Of a DNA stretch of 15,040 bases, positions 9,001-14,474 are shown in pieces (the first letter of the stretch is position 1; every line of letters begins with the position of its first letter). Source of the stretch: Bacteroidales bacterium (GTDB lineage: Bacteria > Bacteroidota > Bacteroidia > Bacteroidales > UBA12481); contig JAGHDB010000294.1 in the NCBI GenBank assembly GCA_021160155.1, positions 1-15,040 of the forward strand, given 5' to 3'. The notes beneath the pieces are model-generated. The model made no database searches. It was not told where the DNA came from and was given only the letters and a program-made list of their open reading frames with translations. The position numbers and the translations under genes were made by a program.

Positions 9001-9153
9001 TACCCGGCTAAAGGAGATTTTAAAGGACGCCTGAAAGAACGAATCTATCTCATCCGTTTGCATAGCCCTGAAAACGGCAGGATCATTTCGGCAACAACCG
9101 GTAAAGTATCTACCGATATAAAAACCACCATCCGGGTGAAGACGGATCTTTGA
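6079..9153 (+). CDS. Secreted multidomain glycoside hydrolase family 31 (alpha-glucosidase/alpha-xylosidase type)
   Basis: Predicted exported retaining alpha-glycosidase or transglycosidase. Domains: signal peptide 1-20; jelly-roll-like module ~24-210, ending WMIDDIRLSEAFESD; Ig/CARDB-like module ~211-325; GH31 N-terminal sandwich ~326-545, with YFYGGGMQNG at 451-460; catalytic barrel ~546-815; C-terminal sandwiches to 1024. The likely nucleophile is Asp658 in KLDVAW and the likely acid/base is Asp709 in WTGDQSGSW. QFLLGKDLLVAPV (843-855) and the LPLFVRSGAIIP motif (897-908) are typical of the GH31 proximal C-domain. The nucleophile lacks the usual nearby Glu, so the subfamily is uncertain. 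The two N-terminal modules match those of the T9SS protein at 10297-12216, yet no sorting domain is present. The last strand stops abruptly at 9151-9153, where a thioesterase remnant begins, so a short C-terminal loss is possible. Confidence 0.92.
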   Translation: MKHLFALGLLTILTISLPAQKTGKIFWHEDFSTGQLPAGWSTKALNDSAVNWIITDQPYPGSWGHTRQAPPIASSSRGYHLQFAPGVIVNKNSRKWHTAGQYPDAFIQTSAINCKSKKSVVLRFQQKFYWNRRYVSEKSGLFVGVSNDGHSWVEYDVRQDIGPRQESLNPMEIELNITRTAARQKTVYLRFYWKGLYHWYWMIDDIRLSEAFESDIQAYDLISHPETGNSFTNHDMMTFRIINLSAKKLTRDFKCYLQIDQRQPLEVVVPASRRTPISIIDTVQVSFRPVDLTDYGIHQIRFYSALPGDLRTSNDTLTKTLYSGAYSLGDVTGFQPGDQEFTFSCHNARLKIRFLREDIYRVQMAYDGHFTNPAGNDLVIHTPDAPVLVKERDQGDYYLFQTRQLALRVYKHPLRLAQYRPDNKTLVWQETNGLTYGKETVQYIKRGKNEYFYGGGMQNGRFSHRGQTIKLTIDYNWEDGGNPNPAPFFMSNKGWGAFRNTYAPGYYSFKDTVRLVHKEARFDSYFFTGSSLKDILGDYTDLTGKPFLMPRWALSMGDANCYNRGAKSKAKTIGSTRSGFSGTTPDVIWLIADEYIKHKMPRGWILPNDGYGCGYTKLDSVVKELHKRGFMTGLWTESGVDKIAYEVGTLGSRLCKLDVAWVGNGYKFAIDGVKDAYEGIENNSEARGFVWSVCGWAGTQRHSVVWTGDQSGSWDYIRWHIPTVIGSGLSAQNCATGDVDGIFGGSDSTYVRDLQWKCFTPAFMTMSGWATNNKNGIKDKQPWLFGEPFTSINRKYLQLKQRLTPYMYTLCAEANFTGVPAVRALVLEYPDDPVALGTKTQYQFLLGKDLLVAPVYTPSDERDSIYFPAGTWIDYWDGTRYEGNTWLKKYNAPLDKLPLFVRSGAIIPMYQPMYYDWERPTDTLTLDIYPDGHSIYDLYEDDGLTREHRQGIYAFTRFEVSVADDDPNVAVITIYPAKGDFKGRLKERIYLIRLHSPENGRIISATTGKVSTDIKTTIRVKTDL

Positions 9154-9809
9154 TCCCCAACCGGTTTTATGAACAAATCCTATTGAAAACTATTCCCCAT
9201 TCTGTACTGAATTTCAGAGGGTTTCATCTGTGTTTACCCTATGAAATGGCCCGGCAAATAAAGAAAATGGGAAAGAAAGTGAATTTCCTCGGTATGTTTG
9301 ATACCGACAGTTATACCGGGTTGCCTTATTCGGTCAATCCGGAGGCTTCTCCCATGTGGCAGCATATGACTCATATATATCACCGGTTTCAGCAGGTTCT
9401 CTTTCTCGGAGGACTGTTCCTGACTGATCCTGTGACCACCGCCCGCTATAAATTTAAATCCCTGAAGCGCCGCCAGGCAGATGCAAAATGGGAACGGGAA
9501 TATGATAAAATAGCCGAAGGTCTTGATGCCATGCCCGAATTTCTGAACGATGTAAAAAGGGCTACGTACCATGCACTGCATGAATACGAATTAAAAACGT
9601 ACGATGGCGACGTGGATGTGTATATGGCTAAAAAGAAAACCTATTACATGGAAGATTTTAAATATTACGGCTGGAAACGTTACATTACAGGTAATCTCCG
9701 GATTCATCATATTCCCGGAGATCATTCACATATCTTCCATCCGCCGAACAATAAAATTTTTGCCGATTCGGTACAGAAAAGACTATTCGAATCGTTCTCC
9801 AAGAAATAA
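9150..9809 (+). pseudogene. Remnant of an NRPS/PKS-type thioesterase domain, 5' part and catalytic Ser lost
   Basis: The open frame (219 codons from TTG at 9150) matches the C-terminal two-thirds of a PF00975-type thioesterase. YEMARQIKKMGKKV (31-44) fits the helix and strand after the nucleophile elbow, FDTDSY (Asp51) fits the catalytic Asp, and IPGDHSHIFHPP (188-199) holds the catalytic His192. The expected GxSxGG elbow just before YEMARQ is missing; this frame reads FRGFHLCLP. One frame over, 9214-9237 reads SEGFICVY, like a damaged elbow, with an in-frame TGA at 9208. The ~75 residues that normally precede the elbow are absent, and GH31 coding sequence lies there instead. A free-standing functional start is therefore unlikely. 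The gene lies co-directionally against the GH31 stop and ends before a strong terminator. No adenylation, ketosynthase or carrier domain is present in the window. Confidence 0.8.
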
Positions 9810-9812
9810 ACC

Positions 9813-9858
9813 ATTAAAAAAGAGGCCGGAAAATTAATTTTCCGGCCTCTTTTTTAAT
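9813..9858. terminator. Bidirectional intrinsic terminator (perfect 46-nt palindrome)
   Basis: The segment is a perfect inverted repeat with 23-bp arms. Six A's (9816-9821) precede GAGGCCGG, and CCGGCCTC is followed by six T's (9850-9855), with the A/T-rich middle AAAATTAATTTT. Read in either direction it gives a GC-rich stem followed by a U-tract. It separates the plus-strand GH31/thioesterase unit from the minus-strand RRM gene that converges on it. Confidence 0.92.
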
Positions 9859-9874
9859 ACGTTAATTAGGGTCG

Positions 9875-10180
9875 CTAATACCTGGATTTGTATCCGCCAC
9901 TTCCGCGACGATCATCACCATAATTACTACGACGCTCACGGCGTTCCTGAGATTCGTTAACCTTCATTGGCCGACCTTTAACTTCAGCACCATTTAATTC
10001 TTCAACGGCGCGATTGGCTTCATCAGTATTGGGCATGTCCACAAAACCGAAACCTTTACTTCTTCCGGAATATTTATCGGTAATAACCCTGGCGGATGTT
10101 ACCTCACCATACTCTTCGAAGAATCCTTTTAACTCATCTTCATTTATTTCATAATGAAGATTTCCTACATAAATGTTCAT
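9875..10180 (-). CDS. Small RRM-domain RNA-binding protein
   Basis: Predicted cytoplasmic single-stranded RNA-binding protein of 101 residues: one RNA recognition motif plus a basic, Gly/Arg-rich tail. RNP-2 is IYVGNL (3-8) and RNP-1 is KGFGFVDM (42-49). The tail from ~79 is rich in Arg, Gly and Tyr, as in cyanobacterial and Bacteroidota Rbp proteins. The frame is open to an ATG at 10207, but the ATG at 10180 is chosen because MNIYVGNL is the usual family start and because a -7 promoter element (10205-10212) overlaps the upstream ATG. It is monocistronic, lying between two strong terminators. Proteins of this group are often abundant and cold-responsive. Its RNA targets are unknown. Confidence 0.93.
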   Translation of the reverse strand: MNIYVGNLHYEINEDELKGFFEEYGEVTSARVITDKYSGRSKGFGFVDMPNTDEANRAVEELNGAEVKGRPMKVNESQERRERRSNYGDDRRGSGGYKSRY

Positions 10181-10204
10181 GAATAAAAATTTGATAATAC
10201 GGCG

Positions 10205-10212
10205 CAAAGGTA
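10205..10212 (-). promoter_or_regulatory. -7 promoter element (TACCTTTG) of the RRM gene
   Basis: Read on the minus strand, 10212-10205 is TACCTTTG, an exact match to TAnnTTTG, followed by CG. Transcription would start near 10198, giving a leader of about 20 nt before the ATG at 10180. The -33 region (10232-10240) has only a partial match (TGTTTATC) just after the T-tract of the upstream terminator. Confidence 0.6.
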
Positions 10213-10241
10213 ATGCTTTTAATCAGATAATAGATAAACAG

Positions 10242-10278
10242 GAAAAAAAAGAGGCTGCTCTTTAGAAGCAGCCTCTTT
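10242..10278 (-). terminator. Intrinsic terminator of the T9SS surface-protein gene
   Basis: AAAGAGGCTGCT (10248-10259) pairs with AGCAGCCTCTTT (10267-10278), giving a 12-bp stem with a 7-nt loop. On the minus strand the stem is followed by a U-tract (the A's at 10243-10250). It begins 19 nt after the stop of the 10297-12216 gene. The arm AAAGAGGC/GCCTCTTT is shared with the bidirectional terminator at 9813-9858, so the RRM gene is bracketed by two similar terminators. Confidence 0.9.
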
Positions 10279-10296
10279 AGAACAAGGGTTTAGGTA

Positions 10297-12216
10297 TTAA
10301 TCGGATACAATCATCCGTTTGGTTTCAGTAAAGCCATCAGCCTTCAGTGTATAGAAATAGATTCCGGCATCCAGATTACCGACATTCAACACTTTAGTGT
10401 GTTTTCCGGCAGGTTTGAATCCTTCATTTACTTCCATCACCTGACGACCCGAAAGATCCATTACTTCAATCATCACGTTAGAGCCGTTCGCCAGCTCATA
10501 GCTGATTTCCGTAGTTTGCTTGAACGGGTTCGGATAATTCTGGCCCAGAGAGCTGATTGCCGAGGAGACATCCACATTATCAATAATATTACTGTGGTCA
10601 TTGATATTCAAACGGCACATCAGGTTCCGTTTTCCGAAGAAATCACCAAGACCGGTTCTGATACCTCCTTCATAAATAGAAACAGAACTGGTTTCAACCT
10701 GCTGGACTGTCCGGTCGGTACCGATCTGCAGTCCGTAATTTCTCCGAAGCAAATGATTCTCATGCCAGTTCCACTGGGAAATACCTGCATAGACCAGATC
10801 TCCTGCTTTCAGGAATTCTGATTCCCCATCCTTATCGAACGGCAGGGTCACCCAGGTATTGAACATACTGGAGTCAAGAGTGATAATATCGGGAGAAACC
10901 AGCCATTTGATCGGGGTTTCATCCTCTTCTCCAACCGGTACATAATACAGCTGGAACTGATATTCGATCAAACCGTCTGCCAGTCCGCCCTGAATATATA
11001 CAGAAATCGAATTGACTTCGCAGTCACCACGGATCGGGAAAATAGAGCCTGAAAAATAGTCTTCATTAGCCGTCAAATCTGTACCATATGATTCGAATGT
11101 CATTGACCAGGCCAGTTCGGAAGTATCGTCAGAGCGTGAATAGATACTATCCGTTACATGAAAGAAGAAATCAACTTCATCATTTTCAGGAGTCTGTTCT
11201 TCCTGAGTCTGTTTAAAGTCCATATGAACTTTATAATGTCCGAAATCCTCGGGAACAAATTTATCAGCAATCTGTGCAGTATCAATTTCAAGAATTGGGA
11301 CTACAAACCAGGGGTCGGTGGTTTTTTCCCAGATCACTTCATTATTTTTGGTAATAGTCAGGTCAAGATACACATCTTCCTGATCCATCTCACCAAAGTT
11401 CATGACACTGGCTTCCCAATTGAAGTATCCGCCGGTTCCATCCAGCTGGGATTTCGGAATCATATAGGTAAAGGCCTCCTTTGAATCGGGATCGCCATTA
11501 TCCCATTCTACTGTGAAATGTTTGATCCTCAGGTCATTGTCATAAGCTTCAGCCAGTTCAAAGTCATCTACCAACCAAAAATAGAGGCGGGTATCTAGCC
11601 AGTGCAGTTTCATCAGCACATTGGGCATTCCGGCAGCTACGTCGGTAATGTTGGCTTCAAAAACAGCCGGTTGGCCGGGGGCGGCGTCATTCGGACGGTC
11701 TTTATGACCGGTACCGAAGCTGACATCATAAATAGCGGAGTGTACCCAGTCATCCACAGAAATTTCAAGGTACATGTGTGACACACTGTAACACATAAAA
11801 TGGGTCAGGTAACGAACAATCACCGATGTTTTATCAGAACAGTCGAAAGGCGGAAAAACCACTGTGTTATCGAGGTTCTGTTCGGTACCCGCTTCTGTGT
11901 TATACAAGTCCACAAAGTTACACAGGTACCCGTCATCCGGTGTGTTCGACTGAAGAGCCGGTTCATGTGTCCAACTGGCATTCAGGCTGTCTCCCGGAGG
12001 CCACCATTCCCAGTTAAATCCAACATCCAGAAAGTCTTCAAAATAGAAGCCATCCGGAGCAGTCCACCCTTTCGGGTCAGCCGGATTACCCCAGTCAAAA
12101 GTCTGGAGGTAAAAGGTTTCGCCACTACCTTTGGTAGCGGGGGTTGATTTTGTAGTTTGCGCAAAGGCGCCACCTACAAACAAAACCATTGCAAAGAGCA
12201 GTGTAAATTTTCTCAT
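10297..12216 (-). CDS. T9SS type A sorting-domain surface protein, modular, function unknown
   Basis: Predicted secreted or surface-attached protein of 639 residues. Residues 1-20 are a signal peptide ending AFAQ. Residues ~34-225 form a jelly-roll-like module (FYLQTFDWG... to FWLVDDFELAEAYDND). Residues ~228-355 look like an Ig/CARDB module. Residues ~360-545 are a further beta-rich region with no recognised family. Residues ~558-639 are a type A T9SS C-terminal domain: NYPNPF (560-565), VMDLSGRQV (585-593), LDAGIYFYTL (615-624) and a final basic/hydrophobic KRMIVSD. The acidic composition is usual for exported proteins. No catalytic motif was recognised. The first two modules resemble the N-terminus of the GH31 enzyme at 6079-9153. 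It is a single-gene unit with its own promoter and terminator. A binding or adhesive role is a guess. Confidence 0.9.
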   Translation of the reverse strand: MRKFTLLFAMVLFVGGAFAQTTKSTPATKGSGETFYLQTFDWGNPADPKGWTAPDGFYFEDFLDVGFNWEWWPPGDSLNASWTHEPALQSNTPDDGYLCNFVDLYNTEAGTEQNLDNTVVFPPFDCSDKTSVIVRYLTHFMCYSVSHMYLEISVDDWVHSAIYDVSFGTGHKDRPNDAAPGQPAVFEANITDVAAGMPNVLMKLHWLDTRLYFWLVDDFELAEAYDNDLRIKHFTVEWDNGDPDSKEAFTYMIPKSQLDGTGGYFNWEASVMNFGEMDQEDVYLDLTITKNNEVIWEKTTDPWFVVPILEIDTAQIADKFVPEDFGHYKVHMDFKQTQEEQTPENDEVDFFFHVTDSIYSRSDDTSELAWSMTFESYGTDLTANEDYFSGSIFPIRGDCEVNSISVYIQGGLADGLIEYQFQLYYVPVGEEDETPIKWLVSPDIITLDSSMFNTWVTLPFDKDGESEFLKAGDLVYAGISQWNWHENHLLRRNYGLQIGTDRTVQQVETSSVSIYEGGIRTGLGDFFGKRNLMCRLNINDHSNIIDNVDVSSAISSLGQNYPNPFKQTTEISYELANGSNVMIEVMDLSGRQVMEVNEGFKPAGKHTKVLNVGNLDAGIYFYTLKADGFTETKRMIVSD

Positions 12217-12279
12217 ACGCGACAGAGATTTAGGTAAAACATATTGAAATTAACGTTTGTTAACATTTCATGTGAAGGG

Positions 12280-12310
12280 TAAAGATATAAACCAAAACCA
12301 TTTTTACAAA
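12280..12310 (-). promoter_or_regulatory. Bacteroidetes-type promoter of the T9SS surface-protein gene
   Basis: On the minus strand, TTTG (12310-12307), a 19-nt spacer and TATCTTTA (12287-12280) reproduce the consensus TTTG-N19-TAnnTTTG with one mismatch (final A for G). Transcription would start near 12273, giving a ~57-nt leader before the ATG at 12216. Confidence 0.7.
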
Positions 12311-12318
12311 AGAAATTG

Positions 12319-12349
12319 ACCCGGATACTGTTTTTTTTTACCCGAATAC
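12319..12349 (-). repeat. Tandem GTATYCGGGT repeat flanking an A-tract, upstream of the promoter
   Basis: On the plus strand, ACCCGGATAC (12319-12328) and ACCCGAATAC (12340-12349) match at 9 of 10 positions. They are spaced 21 nt start to start, two helical turns, and separated by TG plus nine T's. They lie directly upstream of the -33 element at 12307-12310, as expected for an activator site with an UP-like A-tract. The remaining intergenic DNA (12350-12404) holds nothing recognisable, and no clear terminator follows the GH127 gene. Confidence 0.4.
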
Positions 12350-12404
12350 CGAAATCAGGGGCACAAATTACCCTGCCGTCGGCTCCCGAACCCCGCTAAA
12401 AAAG

Positions 12405-14474
12405 TCATTTTGCAATTGTGTTTCGGGGTCTGACCGGTATCCAGACAGTCATCTCCCCCTTACCACGATTGGCCCAGGCATAATATGGAATGGCAGTCAA
12501 AGTTTCCGGCACCTTTTCAATGGCGCCACTTGCCCCGGTTTTCATTAAATAGCCATTCATGGTGAGGGTTCCCACACCATTCAGCAACCCGGGTTTGAAC
12601 CGATAGGTAAAACCCGGATCATCAGCCAGCATGGTATTCAGCACCAGACTATCGGGCTGATCGGGCCATTCGAGACAATACACCAGAGGTCCTCTTTCAA
12701 CAGCTACACAACCACGGTCGGCTTCCACCTTTTGATTGGCCCGGATCCTGCGGGGATTCATGGGCAGGGTCATTTCAACCCGGTCGCCTGTATGCCATTT
12801 TCGATGAATTACGGCATAACCGTTTCGTACCATAAATGAGTGCTTTTTGCCATTTACTTTTATTGTCACCGTAGCATCGGCAGGGTCTGCAAACTGATAG
12901 AGGTTACTGGGTACCACCTGGTCTCCGCTCCATCCGGGAATACGGATTTTCAAATTAAACAGTCCGGACTTTTCAGTATCCACAACCAGCTTAATCAAAC
13001 CCTTCCAGGGATAACCGGTCTCCTGACGGATTTTTATTTTCTGATCTCTGATACTAATTTCTGTTTCGCTTGTAATAAAAAGATTGACAAAAAGATCCCG
13101 GTCTTTCACAGCATACACATAACCCGGTATTGAAGGTAAAAACCGGGTCAGGTTACTCGGACAACAGGCACAACCGAACCAGGCACTTCGCGCATGCTGC
13201 CCCCTGGATTCTAACGGATTCTGATAAAAAAACCGGTCACCGCTCAAGCCGAGTCCGCTTAATAAACCATTATATAAAGTGCGTTCCAGCACATCTATAT
13301 ATTTTGACTCACCGTGAAGTAAAAACATGCGATAATTCCAGAAAACATTGGCTACAGCCGCGCAGGTTTCACAATAAGCCGTCATATTGGGCAGATAATA
13401 GTTATCACCATAAGCTTCTCCCGCCCCGTTTGAACCTACTCCGCCCGTGATGTACAATTTTTTTGAAACCACATTTTCCCAGATTTTGCCGATGGCATTC
13501 AGATAGGTTTTATCCCCGGTCAGTGCAGCCACATCCGCCATCCCCGAATACATATAATTTGCCCTTACCGCATGGCCCACGGCTTCGGTCTGGTCTACCA
13601 CTTTTTTATGGGCCTGGTTATATTCTTCACCATTAGGCCCCCGTACATCTAAAAAGAATTTTGCCAGGTCGAGGTATTTTTTTTCTCCGGTAATCCGGTA
13701 TAATTTCACCAATCCTATTTCTATTTCCTGGTGACCCGGATAATCTTCAATCTTTCCCCATCCAAAATCTTTCACCAGCAGATCCGCACTTTTAGTACAT
13801 ATATCAAGAAAAGAGGTCTTGCCGGTAGCCAGGTAATAAGCCACGCCGGCTTCATACATATGTCCCAGATTATAAAGTTCGTGACTCTGCTTGTGCACAT
13901 TCACCCAGCGTTTTTTACCCGCCCAGGGATGGGCACTGTCTCCCATGATCGTCCGGTTGGTATAAAGATATCCGTCAGGTTCCTGGGCGGAACCGATTTT
14001 ACGGATTAATTCATCTACATAGGCTTCCAGTGCCGAATCCGGAAAAATCTGTAAAGAATAAGATGCTCCCTCAATAATTTTGTACACATCCGAATCGTCA
14101 AATGGATAGATAGAACAAAAAGAGCCCTTTTCCCATCCGGCGGCAATTTCAAAATTTTTAATCCTTCCGGTCTCTTCACTCTGTCTGAAAGCATAAGGAA
14201 TTGTCAGTTCATGATTCAACCGTATCCTGGGAAGCCAAAAATGATCGTTTAGCTTAACCCGGTTAAAAGCGACCGGTTGAATAGGATAATCTTTTGCTGA
14301 AGGGGGTATGGTGCCACATCCTGATAAAAACCCTAAAGCAATGATTATCATCACTATAATGTAAGGTGATTTACCCCAGGTCAGCTTCACCAGTTCATCA
14401 CGAACCCACGACAGGTTCGCCTTATAAACCCGTTTTTTAAGTACCTCAAACATATCTGTCTTAATCTGTATCAT
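12405..14474 (-). CDS. GH127 beta-L-arabinofuranosidase-type lipoprotein with an AraD-derived N-terminus
   Basis: Predicted enzyme removing beta-L-arabinofuranosyl units. It has the zinc/cysteine active site of GH127: Glu353 (acid/base) in GAGEAYGD, Glu369 and Cys371 in CETC, and Cys437/Cys438 in CACCPSN, with Cys437 as the likely nucleophile. Glu353 to Glu369 is 16 residues, as in HypBA1 (Glu322/Glu338). An all-alpha barrel covers ~70-455 and C-terminal beta-sandwiches follow. Residues 36-53 form a hydrophobic segment with lipobox LSGC (Cys53), so the mature part is probably a lipoprotein. Residues 8-34 are not part of a signal peptide; they resemble the start of AraD (see the separate entry). 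The ATG at 14474 overlaps the upstream regulator's stop (ATGA), giving translational coupling; the ATG at 14453 is the alternative. A start at Met42 would remove the basic n-region. Related families GH142/GH146 are less likely. Confidence 0.9.
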   Translation of the reverse strand: MIQIKTDMFEVLKKRVYKANLSWVRDELVKLTWGKSPYIIVMIIIALGFLSGCGTIPPSAKDYPIQPVAFNRVKLNDHFWLPRIRLNHELTIPYAFRQSEETGRIKNFEIAAGWEKGSFCSIYPFDDSDVYKIIEGASYSLQIFPDSALEAYVDELIRKIGSAQEPDGYLYTNRTIMGDSAHPWAGKKRWVNVHKQSHELYNLGHMYEAGVAYYLATGKTSFLDICTKSADLLVKDFGWGKIEDYPGHQEIEIGLVKLYRITGEKKYLDLAKFFLDVRGPNGEEYNQAHKKVVDQTEAVGHAVRANYMYSGMADVAALTGDKTYLNAIGKIWENVVSKKLYITGGVGSNGAGEAYGDNYYLPNMTAYCETCAAVANVFWNYRMFLLHGESKYIDVLERTLYNGLLSGLGLSGDRFFYQNPLESRGQHARSAWFGCACCPSNLTRFLPSIPGYVYAVKDRDLFVNLFITSETEISIRDQKIKIRQETGYPWKGLIKLVVDTEKSGLFNLKIRIPGWSGDQVVPSNLYQFADPADATVTIKVNGKKHSFMVRNGYAVIHRKWHTGDRVEMTLPMNPRRIRANQKVEADRGCVAVERGPLVYCLEWPDQPDSLVLNTMLADDPGFTYRFKPGLLNGVGTLTMNGYLMKTGASGAIEKVPETLTAIPYYAWANRGKGEMTVWIPVRPRNTIAK
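14373..14453 (-). pseudogene. araD: 5' remnant of araD (L-ribulose-5-phosphate 4-epimerase) fused to the GH127 gene
   Basis: Codons 8-34 of the GH127 reading frame resemble the first 27 residues of AraD. They read MFEVLKKRVYKANL, then seven variable residues, then LVKLTWG, against the family pattern M-L-E-x-L-K-x-x-V-x-x-A-N-L ... L-V-x-x-T-W-G-N-V-S. After TWG the AraD sequence (normally N-V-S) stops, and KSPYIIVMII, a lipoprotein signal segment, begins. The upstream neighbour is an AraR-like regulator, which is a natural neighbour for araD. The remaining ~200 AraD residues, including the zinc-binding histidines, are absent. The match is from remembered family sequence, not from a search. 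Confidence 0.7.

Noticed and set aside
8320..9063. 247-codon open frame antisense to the GH31 gene
   Set aside because: No family resemblance, low-complexity basic/hydrophobic composition, and it lies wholly opposite a well-supported catalytic and C-terminal region.
9150..9809. Treating the TTG-started frame as an intact, translationally coupled gene downstream of GH31
   Set aside because: The frame begins in the middle of a thioesterase fold and lacks the nucleophile, so a coupled start would give a non-functional fragment.
10181..10207. Longer start for the RRM protein (ATG at 10207)
   Set aside because: The extra nine residues precede the usual MNIYVGNL start, and their codons overlap the -7 promoter element.
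11800..12147. 115-codon plus-strand frame opposite the T9SS protein N-terminus
   Set aside because: Shadow frame with no domain, opposite a signal peptide and a jelly-roll-like module.
12375..12383. GCCGTCGGC mini-hairpin as the GH127 terminator
   Set aside because: It has only four base pairs, a 1-nt loop and no following U-tract.
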